Part shown: positions 46,149-56,386 of the stretch, one piece after another
Layout of the letters: every line of letters starts with the position of its first letter
Numbering within the stretch: the first letter of the stretch is position 1
NCBI RefSeq assembly: GCF_022414575.1
Contig: NZ_JADWYQ010000012.1
Span: 76,534-140,533, forward strand
Source: Streptomyces sp. MUM 178J
GTDB lineage: Bacteria > Actinomycetota > Actinomycetes > Streptomycetales > Streptomycetaceae
Reading direction: 5' to 3'
DNA: 64,000 bases
The notes under the pieces: generated by a model
What the model was told of the DNA's origin: nothing
Database searches by the model: none
The model's input: only the letters and a program-made list of their open reading frames with translations
Made by a program: the position numbers and the translations under genes

Positions 46149-47956
46149 CGGATTCCCCGGTGGGGGCGCCGGACCGCTCGACACGGGTCGCGGTGGCCAC
46201 CATGTACCGTCTCACCAGCGGACACCGGGCCTCGATCATCGTGGCTACCGTGCTCACCCTCGTGGGCTCCGCCCTCGGGCTCGCCCAGCCCCTCGTCGCA
46301 AAGCAGATCGTGGACGCGAGCGGCCACGGCCAGGCCTATTGGCCACTCCTGCTCCTCTTGGCCGTTCTCTTCGTCACCGAGGCGGCCACCGGCGCCATCG
46401 GCCGCTTTGTCCTGGAGCGCATGGGGGAAAGAGTCGTACGGCAACTTCGCCACGGTCTCGTCGGAGGACTGCTGAGGCTGGAGATGCGGGAATACGACCG
46501 CCACCGCAGCGGTGACCTGATCTCCCGCGTGACCACCGACACCACCCTGCTCAGGGAAGTGGTCTCCCAGGCCCTAGTCGACCTCGTCACAGGAGCTCTC
46601 GTCGCGGCCGGTGCGATCGGCCTGATGATGTGGATAGACCCGCTGCTGCTTGTTCTGGTCGCGCTGACCGTGGCGACCGCCGCCGCGGTCGTGGCATCGC
46701 TGCTGAAGGGCATCCGGGCCGCGTCCGAACACATGCAGAACTCCGTCGGCGCGATCGCCGCCGACCTCGAACGCGCACTCGGCGCTCTGCCGATGGTGAG
46801 GGTGCACCGTGCCGAGGACCGCGAAGCACAGCGCATCGACGAACGCATCGAGTCCGCACACGACGCGGGTGTCCGGACCGCGAAACTCGCCTCTGTGATG
46901 AGCCCGGCCGTCGAGCTCGCCGTCCAGGGATCCTTCCTGCTCGTCCTGGTCGTCGGCGGCCTGCGCGTCACAGGCCACGCCAACTCTCTCGGCGACCTCG
47001 TCGCCTTCCTGCTGTACGCCTCCTACCTCGTGCTGCCCCTGTCGTCGGTCTTCCGCGCGGTCGGCCTGATCCAGCGCGGCATGGGCGCCTACCAGCGCAT
47101 CGAACAGGCGCTGGCCCTGCCCACAGAGCCCTTACAGCCGGAGATACCGGCTGCACGGGCACACACGCCCAGGCCGGTGGCCGCGCCGAGCATCCCGATC
47201 GACGCCCCCGTCCTCACCCTGCGGGACCTCACCTTCGGCTACGACCCCGATCGGCCGGTCCTGCGCGGCGCGACCCTCACCGTGCCGCACCGGTGCCAAA
47301 CGGCCCTGGTCGGCCGATCAGGTGCAGGCAAGAGCACGATCTTCGCCCTCGTAGCCCGGTTCTACGAACCAGATTCCGGCACCCTGCTCTTCGACGGCCG
47401 GCCCGCCACCGAACTGACGCGCGCCGAGTGCCGCGAACGCATCGCCGTCGTCGACCAGAACACCCACGTCGTCCACGGCACCCTGCGCGACAACATCACC
47501 TACGCCCTGCCCTACGCCACCGAGGCCGAAGTGCGACGCGTCGTCGAACTCGCTCAGCTCGACGACGTCGTACGCCGACTGCACGGCGGGCTGGCCGGCA
47601 TGCTCGGCGAGCGCGGCAGCACTCTCTCGGGAGGCGAACGCCAGCGTGTCGCCCTCGCCCGCGCCCTGCTGGCCCGCCCGCGACTCCTGCTGCTTGACGA
47701 ACCCACGTCCCACCTCGACGCCGTCAACGAAACCGCGCTCACCGCTGTGATGAAGGACATCGCCCAGGAATGTGCCGTACTGGTGATCGCACACCGGCTC
47801 TCCACCATCCAGCACGCCGACCGGATCGTCGTGCTGGACAACGGCCGCACCATCGCCGCTGGCCGGCACGAGGAGCTGCTCACCAGCAGCGCCACCTACC
47901 GCGAACTGGCGGCCGGACAAATGCTCCGCCGCCCGCCCACTGCCGCTCTCCCGTGA
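46145..47956 (+). CDS. ABC exporter of the lasso peptide, fused membrane and ATPase domains
   Basis: 603 residues. Six membrane helices (about 25-310), then an ATPase with Walker A GRSGAGKS, signature LSGGERQR, Walker B LLLLDEPTSHLD and the switch His in VIAHRLS. ATGA overlap with B2. It exports the mature peptide and gives self-protection. Last gene of the cluster; an IS256-type element begins 36 bp later. Confidence 0.94.
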   Translation: MTDSPVGAPDRSTRVAVATMYRLTSGHRASIIVATVLTLVGSALGLAQPLVAKQIVDASGHGQAYWPLLLLLAVLFVTEAATGAIGRFVLERMGERVVRQLRHGLVGGLLRLEMREYDRHRSGDLISRVTTDTTLLREVVSQALVDLVTGALVAAGAIGLMMWIDPLLLVLVALTVATAAAVVASLLKGIRAASEHMQNSVGAIAADLERALGALPMVRVHRAEDREAQRIDERIESAHDAGVRTAKLASVMSPAVELAVQGSFLLVLVVGGLRVTGHANSLGDLVAFLLYASYLVLPLSSVFRAVGLIQRGMGAYQRIEQALALPTEPLQPEIPAARAHTPRPVAAPSIPIDAPVLTLRDLTFGYDPDRPVLRGATLTVPHRCQTALVGRSGAGKSTIFALVARFYEPDSGTLLFDGRPATELTRAECRERIAVVDQNTHVVHGTLRDNITYALPYATEAEVRRVVELAQLDDVVRRLHGGLAGMLGERGSTLSGGERQRVALARALLARPRLLLLDEPTSHLDAVNETALTAVMKDIAQECAVLVIAHRLSTIQHADRIVVLDNGRTIAAGRHEELLTSSATYRELAAGQMLRRPPTAALP

Positions 47957-47991
47957 CGACCAGCGTCCACACCCGCACACGAAGCCTGCGC

Positions 47992-49371
47992 GGGTCTGTC
48001 CAATCAACGGCTGATCTTGGTTGTTGAGTCAGTTGCTGGTGGTGGGGGTGAGGCGTCCTTCGAAGGCGATCTGGAAGGCGTTCAGGGGTGCCTTCCAGCG
48101 CATCGTCCAGCGGCGGCGACCCTTGCCGGTCGGATCCAGCGACATGAGCGCCATGTAGACGCACTTCAACGCGGCGTTCTCCGACGGGAAGTGGCCGCGA
48201 GCCCTCACGGCCTTGCGGATGCGGGCGTTCACGCTCTCAATCGCATTTGTGCTGCAGATGACCTTGCGGATCTCGACGTCGAAGGAGAGGAAGGGCGCCA
48301 TCTCGGCCCAGGCGTCGGACCACAGCTTGATCACGGCCGGATACTTGGTGCCCCACTTCTCGGAGAACTCCAGGAACCGTTCGGTCGCGGCGGCCTCGCT
48401 CGGGGCGGTGTAGACGGGCTTGAGATCCTTCGCGACCTTGTCCCAGTCCTGCCGGGCCACGTAGCGGATGCTGTTCCGAATCAGATGAACTATGCATGTT
48501 TGCACCACAGTTCGCGGCCAGACGGTCTCGACCGCGTCCGGCAGGCCCTTCAATCCGTCACAGACGAGCATGAGCACGTCCTCGACGCCGCGGTTGCGGA
48601 GCTCGGTGAACACGCTGAGCCAGTGCTTCGCGCCCTCGCCGCCGTCTCCGGCCCAGATCCCCAGGATGTCCCGGGTGCCCTCCACGGTGACGGCCATGGC
48701 GAGGTAGATCGGCCGGTTGGCGACCTGGCCGTCGCGGATCTTCACGTTGATGGCGTCCACGAAGACGACCGGGTAGACGCGGTCGAGGGGACGTGACTGC
48801 CATTCGGCCATGCCCTCCATCACCTTGTCCGTGATCGTGGTGATGGTCTGCTTGGACACGTCTGCCCCGTACACCTCGGCCAGATGAGCCGATATCTCCC
48901 CGTGGGTCAGGCCCTTCGCGGACAGCGACAGCACATCTCGTCGACGCCGGTCAGGCGCCGCTGCCGCTTCTTGACGATCTGCGGCTCGAAGGTGCCGGCC
49001 ACATCCCTCGGCACCTTCACCTCGACCGGTCCGACGTCGGTCAGCACTGTCTTGGTGCGGGTGCCGTTGCGGCTGTTGCCGCTGTTCCGGCCCGCCGCGT
49101 CGTGCTTGCCGTAGCCGACATGATCGGTGATCTCGCCCTCCAGGGCGGACTCCAGCACCCGCTTCGTCAGCTGCTGCAACAGCCCGCCCTCACCAGTCAG
49201 CTGCAGCCCGTCATTGCGGGCGCGGTCGACCAGCGTCGCGATCAACTGCTCGTCCGACACCGCCTCCGCAGCCGACTCGACGACCGGCTCTTCCACGGTC
49301 TCGTGCTCGGTGATGGCCTCGCTCATCAGGCGTCTCCTTGATCATCGGATCCGCCGTTGATTAGACACTCC
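47992..49371 (-). mobile_element. IS256-family insertion sequence
   Basis: About 1380 bp bounded by imperfect 25-bp inverted repeats (47992-48016 and 49347-49371; AATCAACGGC and GATC are shared by both ends, 20 of 25 by hand). It carries one transposase on the minus strand. No matching target duplication is visible, so one end may have rearranged. Confidence 0.8.
48029..49326 (-). pseudogene. IS256-family transposase with a one-base frameshift
   Basis: The N-terminal part (49326 down to about 48935) has LTKRVLESALEGEITDHVGY and the RNGTRTKTVLTDVGPVEVKV block and runs out of frame after RLTGVDEM. The catalytic part continues in another frame from VLSLSAKGLTHGEIS with the Asp in VVFVDAINVKIRDG, LMLVCDGLKGLPDAV and the Glu in STNAIESVNARIRK. 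Adding one G after the ATG of VDEM restores the protein, so this is a recent single-base loss. Confidence 0.85.
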
Positions 49372-49498
49372 CACCCCTCATAGCCGGCTGCGCAGTGAGC
49401 AGTGTTCATCCTGAAGGCGCAGGTCAAGGGTCTGGCGTGTGTGGGTGAGTCCGGGCTCGTGCTGGTGGTGGGGGCTTGTCTGGTGTGAAGATCGTCGG

Positions 49499-50332
49499 TC
49501 AGTGGGCGATCTCGTGCTGGTTGAGGATCATCAGTGCCCGGACGAGGCGGGTGGCCCAGCGCACGTCGAGCCGGAGCCTGGTCAGCACCCTCCAGTTCTT
49601 GAGGTGCGCGAACGCGTGCTCGCACACCGCTCGTTCCGCGGCGATCAGCTGGTTGACCAGCTTCTTCGCGAGCGGGAGCTTCTTGCCTTTTGGCTTCTTG
49701 CAGCCGGTGATGACCGCCGGGTCGCCCATGTCGTCGTCCATGCCGACGAAGCCGAGGTCGGCGATCGCGGCGAGGCCGGCCTCGCGGAGCCGGCCGACCA
49801 GGTCGTCGTGGCGGCAGGCGGTGATCTCCGAGCCGCGCGCCGGGCGGGCCGTGGAGGTCCACAGCAACCGCCCCTGGAGATCGGTCAGGCCGATGACCAG
49901 CAGCCCGTGGCGTTTGTGCTTCGCCGACCAGCGGCGCCTCATCGGGGTGCCGGCGCGGCGCTGGGTGGGTATCAGCGAGCCGTCGAGCAGGACGACGCTG
50001 CCACCCTCACGGGCGTTTTTCGCCAGGACCCGTTCCAGCCTGGGGGCCCGTGCGGCCAGCAGCTCGATCATCTCCTTCAGCCACCGGTCCACGGTGGTGC
50101 GTGAGATGTCGTTGCCGCCGGCGAGGTCGGCAAGGCGCTGGTCATGCCGCAGCGCGGCCAGCACGATCACCGCGATCCGCCCGGCCGGACGCTTCCGCCA
50201 CCGCGATCCGATCTTCCTCAGGTGGGCGCTCAGCAGCCCGGTCAGAAAGGTGAGGGTCTGCGTGGACAGCGGCAGCCGGCACTTGTAGACAAGCTCGGTG
50301 TGGTCCCCGGCCGGGGTGGATTTTGTAGGCAT
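49499..50332 (-). CDS. IS5-like DDE transposase
   Basis: 277 residues, apparently full length. Helix-turn-helix part SRTTVDRWLKEMIELLA, first Asp in GGSVVLLDGSLIPTQ, second Asp in AIADLGFVGMDD and Glu in ERAVCEHAFAHLKNWRVL. This is the DDE_Tnp_4 type frequent in streptomycetes. I could not define its inverted repeats. It lies 130 bp from the IS256 unit on the same strand, so the two may have stacked at one hot spot. Confidence 0.85.
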   Translation of the reverse strand: MPTKSTPAGDHTELVYKCRLPLSTQTLTFLTGLLSAHLRKIGSRWRKRPAGRIAVIVLAALRHDQRLADLAGGNDISRTTVDRWLKEMIELLAARAPRLERVLAKNAREGGSVVLLDGSLIPTQRRAGTPMRRRWSAKHKRHGLLVIGLTDLQGRLLWTSTARPARGSEITACRHDDLVGRLREAGLAAIADLGFVGMDDDMGDPAVITGCKKPKGKKLPLAKKLVNQLIAAERAVCEHAFAHLKNWRVLTRLRLDVRWATRLVRALMILNQHEIAH

Positions 50333-50384
50333 ACTTCATCAACCAGGGCCGGGGGCCGCTTAGTTACGGGGCATGGCGGGAGAA

Positions 50385-50843
50385 TCACGGCCGGGTCGCG
50401 AAGGTGCCGTTCGGCAGCTTGTGCAGCCAGCCCCGCGCGGCCGGCTTCGACAGCTTCCCGCGCAGCGGCTCCAGCCGGCCCGCCACCGTGGTGTCGATCC
50501 CCAGCTCGGCGCCGACATCCTTGACCATCACCGGCCCGCCCGCGACCCGCACGATCTTCAGCATCTGCTGATAGTCGGCGGGCAGCGCAGATGCATCCGG
50601 CACCTCGCCGCGGTGCGGCACCTTCAACACCGACCGACCCGCGACCTGCACCCGCTGCGGCACCCCTGCGTCCTGCCCGACGGCGGCAGCCTCGGCTTCC
50701 TGCTCGTACAGGCGCATAAGCACTCGCTCCGCGACCACCAGTTCCTCGCGCTCGGCGTCCACCTCGGCCAGCTGCTTCGCCAGTGCCTCGGCCAGTTGGT
50801 CCAGCTCGGCCCTACGAGCTGCGATCTTCTCCAGCGGCGACAC
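50385..50843 (-). CDS. Coiled-coil/winged-helix protein of unknown role
   Basis: 152 residues from the GTG at 50843, with GGGAGGGG upstream. The first half is a long charged helix (KIAARRAELDQLAEALAKQL and onward, residues 5-55), the second half a winged-helix-like domain (YQQMLKIVRVAGGPVMVKDV, AARGWLHKLPNGTF). Such proteins are common beside transposases in Streptomyces. I do not recognise a function. Confidence 0.65.
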   Translation of the reverse strand: MSPLEKIAARRAELDQLAEALAKQLAEVDAEREELVVAERVLMRLYEQEAEAAAVGQDAGVPQRVQVAGRSVLKVPHRGEVPDASALPADYQQMLKIVRVAGGPVMVKDVGAELGIDTTVAGRLEPLRGKLSKPAARGWLHKLPNGTFATRP

Positions 50844-51358
50844 GGTTCCCCTCCCGAACGGCACGACACGCTGCCCGGGAGCGTAAGAACCCCGCCGTCC
50901 ACGGCACGGCCGAACCGGGAAGGGAAACGCCCATCCCCGACGTGTCAGATGATCTACCCTCCAGCCTCCCGCCCCCGACCAGGGCGAGCACACCACCGGT
51001 CTTCCACGCCAGCACCGCTGACCAGCAGGGATTCAGGTTGCGCAGAGCTCAATAATCGACAGTGCGGCAGATGCTCAGGCGGGGAGGGGAACCAACGCCT
51101 CGACCCGTTCGGCCTCCACCTCCGCTGAAGTCGGCATCCCGACGGCCGGACGCAGGTCGGCCGCGACTGTCTGAAGAAGGAACTCCCGCCTTCGGGGAGA
51201 CGATGTCCTACCGCCTCCTGTGCCGTCGGCCAAGAGCCCGCCCGTTTCAGGGCCGAGCAGCGGGCCACGTCTGGCACCGCTGCGTCCTCGTGACCGATCG
51301 CGATCGATCCGCCGGATCCGGCATGCTGTCCGCGGGCTCTGACATCGGCCGCAACCGA
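50844..51358. other. Gene-poor stretch between the IS region and the TPR/HSP90 genes
   Basis: No full gene seen. On the minus strand, from about 51200 down to 51080, one frame with coding-like usage reads REFLLQTVAADLRPAVGM and SAEVEAERVEALVPLPA to a TGA; it may be the tail of a lost gene. Confidence 0.35.
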
Positions 51359-51395
51359 CCCCGGGCCCGGTCGTAGTGCACGGCCGGGCCCGGGG
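51359..51395 (-). terminator. Strong hairpin after the TPR gene
   Basis: CCCCGGGCCCGG (51359-51370) and CCGGGCCCGGGG (51384-51395) are perfect 12-bp arms around a 13-base loop. It lies 20 bp beyond the stop of the minus-strand TPR gene and should end that operon. Confidence 0.6.
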
Positions 51396-51414
51396 CGGTT
51401 GGCGCGACGCCGGC

Positions 51415-54400
51415 TCAACGTCTTTCCGCCAGATGGGACGTATAGTCCTGCCGCAGCGCATCGAGGATCTGCGCTGCCTCCGAGAGTCCGGCCTGCTGGC
51501 AGCGTGCCGCAGCAGTCGTCAGCCGGGCGATGGCCTCCTTGAACCGGCGCAGCGCGCTGCCCTCGATCAGCGCGGCGAACCGGACCGCCTCGGCACGCGC
51601 CGACTCGCCCTCCTCGCCGCCCTGTTCGTGGGCGGCGACGGCGGCCTCCATCTCGGCCAGGGCCTCCTCGAACCGCTCCGCCTCCGCCAGGACGCGGCCC
51701 CGGCGGTAGTGCACGGCGCCCCGCTCGAACCACGGCACGAAGCCCTCCATGCCCTCCGGCACGGATGCCGCAAGCGCGTCCGCCTCGGCGAGATGCTTCA
51801 GCGCCGTCTCCAGGCCCTCCAAGCCCTGCGCGTTCATGACCAGACGCGCGAACTCGCACATCATGCGCATGAGCAGGGACGGGTTCGGCGCCTGCGCGTG
51901 CGCCGCCAAGGCCCGCTCGTACGCCGTGCCCGCCGCGTCCCAGCGGTCCGCCAGAGCCAGCGCGATGGCCGTCTCGGCGGTCACCATGGTCTGGATGGGG
52001 GCGTCGTTCGCCCAGCCGGAGACGGCGTCCGCCAGTCGAAGGAACTCCTCGGCCGACGGCAGGAACTCCTCCAGTTCCCGCAACCCGTGCGCCAGCATGA
52101 GCCGAGCCTGGGCGACCGTCCGCTTGTCGAGCGCGGCCGCTGCTTCCTCGGCGACGAGCGACTCCAGCACCGCGACCGCGTCGGCCCGCCGGCCGGTCCG
52201 CATCAGGACGTCGACCAGCTGCAGCCGCACGTCCGCCGCCTCCTCGGGCGACCCGGCCTGGTCGAACCGCGCGGCCGCCTCCGACAGGTGGCGCACCGCG
52301 CCCGCGTGGTCGCCCAGGTGCGAGACCGCATGGCCGAGCATCGCGTACGTCGGCGCCATCGGGAAGTCCGCGTCGTCGTACCGCACCGCGTCCGCGATCG
52401 CCTGGTGCAGCAGCTCCGCCGCCTCCTGCGGCCGCTCCTGCGCCATCAGGATCTGGGCGAGCAGGGCCCGCGGGCGCGAACCGCGCCACGGCCGGTCGCC
52501 GGCCTCCAGGTCCTTCAGCGCGGCGCGCAGCCCCTCCTCGGCGCCCACGAGGTCGCCGTGGCGGCCGGCCACGTCCGCGGCGAACTGCCGTGCGTTGGCG
52601 ACCTGGTGAGGGACGGACAGCCGCTCCGCCTCGGTGTGCAGGGCCTGGACGCACGCCTCGAAGCGCTCGACGGCGCCTGGGGATGCCTCCGGACCACTGC
52701 GGCCCAGCTCCCGGTAGGCCGCGTACGTGCGCGCGTAGTACACCGTGAGGTACGCCTGCTTGCGCTCCTGCTCCCGGTCGTCGCAGGCCGCCGCCTCCGC
52801 CGCCCCGAGGGCCTCGCCCGTGAACGGAAACTCGGTGCACAGTCGTTCGGCCTCGCGGAGGAGTTCGTCAAGGGCGTCCCGGATCCCGTCGGAGTCCAGC
52901 CGCTCGGCTCCCCCGGCCGTCTCGGCCTCCCCGTCGGCCGACGGGTTCGCCCAGGCGAGGGCGCGGGCCCGCGCGGACAGCGCCTGCCACGGCATGCCGA
53001 GCCGCTCGTACAGCTCCGCGGCCTGGCGCGCCTCTGCGGTTGCCTCGTCGTCGCGGTCCGCCATCGTCAACTCGCTCGCCCGCTGCTCGGCGAGTTCCGC
53101 CCGCAGCAGCTCTTGCGGACCGAGGACGTCGTCGTGCACCGCGCTGCCGTCCGCCAGACGCTCGGCGATCCGGGTCCACAGCCGGACGTCCCCAGGGTGA
53201 CCCGCGCTCGCCATCCGCCGTGCCTCGCGCACCAGGGTCACGAAGTCCTCGGGGATCGCGACGGCGGCGGGAGCCACAACCGGCGCAGCCGCGACCGGCG
53301 CTGGGCGGGCGACGGACGTCCTCAGGCCCAGCGGCAGCGGCGCGTCGAGCAGCGGACGCTGCGACAGACGCTCCCGGCGACGGTCCCCGACCGCCGTCGT
53401 GCCGTTGCGGGCGTCGAACGCCGCCGTCAGCCGGTCCGCCTCGGCGCGGACGTGCGCGAGCAGTTCCTCCGCCGTCCAGCTCCGCCCCGACGGGCCCGCG
53501 ACGACTGTGTCGGCGTGCCCGTCCTCGACGATCCGGGCGAGCAGCAGCTCGACGCCGGTCAGGAAGTCCAGATGGGCCAGCGGAGCTCCGGCCGCCTCGA
53601 ACAGCGGCCGGTTCTCGGCGAGAATCTCCAGGCCGCGGCCCTCGTTGCGGGACAGCACGCAGAACTCCAGGTGCCGGCCGACCCAGGCCTGCATGCCGGT
53701 GTTGCCGCGGACCCGGCGGTAGCCGGTCAGGTGGTGCGAGCGGGCCTCGTCGAGCCGGCCGGAGCGCAGCAGCGCCCCAAGCGCCAGCGCCTGGCTCATC
53801 TGCGGCTCCTCGGTGCAGCCGATCGCCTCGTCGAGGACCGGCCGCAGCGTGTCGAGCGCCCCGGCGTCGTCGCCCCCGTTCATCTGGTGCGCGGCCAGGC
53901 GCCGGGTCTCGCACGCCTCGCAGTCGCTCAGCTCGGTGCGCGGCCGGGTGACCCACAGGTCGTACGCGTCGGCGACCCCCTGGCCTGTGTGCGCCGCGAC
54001 CTGATAGCGCATCGCCGCCACGGGCTGCATGCCGTGTCCGGCCTTCTCGTACCGGCGCAGCGTCTCGTCGATCCAGCCGCGGATCGAGGCCAGCGGTACC
54101 TCGGGCACGTCGAGCAGCGAGGTCGCCACCCACTTGAACCGCCAGTAGACCTGGTGGGCTTCCCACTCGCTGAATTCCTCGGGAGACTCGTCCCACAGCC
54201 TCAGCAGCCTGTTGAAGACGACCGGCGACTTGCGGTATTCGCCGGTGGCCTCGTACGCCGTCATGAGCTCCAGCAGAGCGGTGACCAGGACGTCCGGCTT
54301 CTCGAACTGACCGGCCGCTTCGACGAGCTCTTCGGCGGTGACGGTGTGCTGCGGACCGTGCGGGCGGTCGTGGTTCTCACGCAGTGCCTCGATCACGGCC

Positions 54401-54417
54401 TCGGGGGTGTCCAGCAT
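51415..54417 (-). CDS. Large tetratricopeptide-repeat protein
   Basis: 1000 residues from the ATG at 54417, with AAGGA upstream and one base shared with the stop of the HSP90 gene. Almost all helical; repeat units are clear between residues 500 and 980 (for example YAMLGHAVSHLGDHAGAVRH, AVHYRRGRVLAEAERFEEAL). A cysteine pair lies in LSDCEACETRR. No enzymatic domain or membrane segment is visible. Translational coupling to an HSP90-family protein suggests it is a partner or adaptor, as TPR proteins are for eukaryotic HSP90; that role is an inference. Confidence 0.8.
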   Translation of the reverse strand: MLDTPEAVIEALRENHDRPHGPQHTVTAEELVEAAGQFEKPDVLVTALLELMTAYEATGEYRKSPVVFNRLLRLWDESPEEFSEWEAHQVYWRFKWVATSLLDVPEVPLASIRGWIDETLRRYEKAGHGMQPVAAMRYQVAAHTGQGVADAYDLWVTRPRTELSDCEACETRRLAAHQMNGGDDAGALDTLRPVLDEAIGCTEEPQMSQALALGALLRSGRLDEARSHHLTGYRRVRGNTGMQAWVGRHLEFCVLSRNEGRGLEILAENRPLFEAAGAPLAHLDFLTGVELLLARIVEDGHADTVVAGPSGRSWTAEELLAHVRAEADRLTAAFDARNGTTAVGDRRRERLSQRPLLDAPLPLGLRTSVARPAPVAAAPVVAPAAVAIPEDFVTLVREARRMASAGHPGDVRLWTRIAERLADGSAVHDDVLGPQELLRAELAEQRASELTMADRDDEATAEARQAAELYERLGMPWQALSARARALAWANPSADGEAETAGGAERLDSDGIRDALDELLREAERLCTEFPFTGEALGAAEAAACDDREQERKQAYLTVYYARTYAAYRELGRSGPEASPGAVERFEACVQALHTEAERLSVPHQVANARQFAADVAGRHGDLVGAEEGLRAALKDLEAGDRPWRGSRPRALLAQILMAQERPQEAAELLHQAIADAVRYDDADFPMAPTYAMLGHAVSHLGDHAGAVRHLSEAAARFDQAGSPEEAADVRLQLVDVLMRTGRRADAVAVLESLVAEEAAAALDKRTVAQARLMLAHGLRELEEFLPSAEEFLRLADAVSGWANDAPIQTMVTAETAIALALADRWDAAGTAYERALAAHAQAPNPSLLMRMMCEFARLVMNAQGLEGLETALKHLAEADALAASVPEGMEGFVPWFERGAVHYRRGRVLAEAERFEEALAEMEAAVAAHEQGGEEGESARAEAVRFAALIEGSALRRFKEAIARLTTAAARCQQAGLSEAAQILDALRQDYTSHLAERR

Positions 54418-56279
54418 CAGATGTCCTTCCGGGGACCGGAGCCGGCCGCGTCCGTGCCGGGGTCGTGCATGGCGTGGGTGAGCAGGCCGATGAAGGCCCG
54501 GTTCAGCAGGGCGCTCTCGCTCGCCTTCAGCGGGCGGCGGCTGAGCAGCAGGGCCTGCCCGTACAGCGCCTCGGCGGTGGTGACGGCCAGACCGCGTTCG
54601 GAGATCGTGATCGCCTGGCGCACCAGCGGGTTGAGGTGGTTCAGGACCAGCTGGGCGCGCGGCGTATCGTGCCGAAGAGAACCCAGGATGTCGGCCCACA
54701 GACCGTCACTCTCGGCGGCGAGGCTCGACCGGGTCCGCTCGTGGCGCGCCTCCCGGTTGTCGAGCAGCAGTGCCGGGGCGGTCACCGGCTGGAAGTCGCG
54801 CAGCACGACGTCGCAGTCGTGCACGCCGATCGTCTCCCGGGCGACGAGCAGGAATGCCGCCGCTCGGAGTTCGGCCGTCGGGTCCACCGCGTCCAGATGG
54901 GCGGTGACCGTGGCCGGGTCGAGGTCGCTCACGGAGCTGCCGGGACGGATCTCCGGCAGTCGGTGCACGAGCTCGCGGTCGTAGGTGTAGCCGCCGTTGA
55001 CCACGCCCAGACCTGCCGCCGCGGCGATCGGGGCGACTTGCCTGAACTCCTCCACACTGCGGGTGACCAGCAGCGTCGAGTGCGTGCGCGCGAACTCCTC
55101 CAGCGTGACGTTGCCGTCGGTGGTCTCGAACGGCAGCCACGGCAGCACTGCCCGCAGCAGCTCGTCGTCGTAGCGCGCCAGCGCCTTCACCGCGAGGTGG
55201 TGGGTGTCGATGAACCGGTGCAGCAGCGCCGGGTCGCTGGCCGCGAGCCCGGTGAGCCAGTCCCGGATCCGGTCGCCCAGGGCGTCCCGTACGGCGGACA
55301 GCGTGCCGTCCTCGTACAGCGACTCGCGCGAGGCCGTCGGTCGCAGGCTCGTGGTGTCGATCACGCAGCGCACGAAGAACGCCCAGTCCGGCAGCAGTTC
55401 GGGTGCCTGGTCGGTGAGCAGCATGCCCTTCAGGTGCACCCGGTGACCGGCGCGCTGCGCCGGGCTCACGGCCGTCGGCACCACGTATGCGACACCGCGC
55501 AGCCCGGCTGCCGGAAGGTCCAGCTCGATGGTGTCGAGCGGGGTGAAGTCGAACCGGTCGCGGCAGTACGCGGTCAGCGCCTCGCGGTGGGCGAGCGGGG
55601 AGCGGTGGGTCCGCTCCCACGGCGGCGTGTCGTTGATCCGCTCCTTCTCGCCGTGCGGGTCCACGACAGTGACCTCGTGCCGCAGCAGGCTGCCGTAGTG
55701 CCGGGCCAGGTCGACGACCCGCCGCGGGCTCGTCCACTCGGCGTTGTCGGCCCGGGGGACGAGACGCACGGTGGTACCCGGCTCAGGGACGGCCGAGGAT
55801 GGCAGCGTGCGGATCGTGTACCGGCCGTCGGAGTGGCCGCGCCACTCGACCGCGGGCGCCGCGGGGTCGGCCGCGGACCGGCTGAGCACGGTGATCTCGT
55901 CGGCGACGACGAAGCACGCCAGCAGGCCGATGCCGAACTGGCCGATGAACTCGCCGCGGGCGGATTCGAGTCCGGCGCCGTCCAGGGCGCCCTCGGCGGT
56001 CTGCTTGGAGCTGCGGCCGATGGTGGCGAGGAAACGGTGGACGTCGGCCTCGGTCAGTCCGATGCCGGTGTCCGTGACGGTGAGCGTGTCACCGGTGCGC
56101 ACGGTGATCGTGCCGGGCGCATCCGGGGCGACGGCCCGGCGGGCGGTGATGGCGTCCACGGCGTTCTGCAGCAGCTCGCGCAGATAGACGCGGGGACTTG
56201 AGTAGAGGTGGTGGGAGAGCAGGTCAACCAGGCCGCGCAGGTCGACCTGGAAGGTGTGGGCGGTCTCGGAAGGGGACAC
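54417..56279 (-). CDS. HSP90-family ATPase (HtpG-like)
   Basis: 620 residues from the GTG at 56279, with GAAGGA upstream. The GHKL ATP pocket is intact: LRELLQNAVDAI (Glu and Asn), VTDTGIGLTEADV, FIGQFGIGLLACF. The middle domain carries the catalytic-loop-like HRVHLKGMLLTDQ and RPTASRESLYEDG. It ends in GSGPRKDI without the eukaryotic MEEVD tail. Distinctly shorter in its C-domain than housekeeping HtpG. Streptomycetes keep such paralogues beside TPR genes; the client is unknown. Confidence 0.9.
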   Translation of the reverse strand: MSPSETAHTFQVDLRGLVDLLSHHLYSSPRVYLRELLQNAVDAITARRAVAPDAPGTITVRTGDTLTVTDTGIGLTEADVHRFLATIGRSSKQTAEGALDGAGLESARGEFIGQFGIGLLACFVVADEITVLSRSAADPAAPAVEWRGHSDGRYTIRTLPSSAVPEPGTTVRLVPRADNAEWTSPRRVVDLARHYGSLLRHEVTVVDPHGEKERINDTPPWERTHRSPLAHREALTAYCRDRFDFTPLDTIELDLPAAGLRGVAYVVPTAVSPAQRAGHRVHLKGMLLTDQAPELLPDWAFFVRCVIDTTSLRPTASRESLYEDGTLSAVRDALGDRIRDWLTGLAASDPALLHRFIDTHHLAVKALARYDDELLRAVLPWLPFETTDGNVTLEEFARTHSTLLVTRSVEEFRQVAPIAAAAGLGVVNGGYTYDRELVHRLPEIRPGSSVSDLDPATVTAHLDAVDPTAELRAAAFLLVARETIGVHDCDVVLRDFQPVTAPALLLDNREARHERTRSSLAAESDGLWADILGSLRHDTPRAQLVLNHLNPLVRQAITISERGLAVTTAEALYGQALLLSRRPLKASESALLNRAFIGLLTHAMHDPGTDAAGSGPRKDI

Positions 56280-56386
56280 CGGACGGAATCCTTCACTGGC
56301 GCGCCCGCGCCGGCGAACGGCACGGACGGGATGACGGGGGGCAGGGGGCGGGCGCGGCGCTCGTCTCGGCGTACACGCCCTGCGGG

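Noticed and set aside
51376..56201. Two long plus-strand frames opposite the TPR and HSP90 genes
   Set aside because: No domain or ribosome site; composition is the mirror of the real minus-strand genes.
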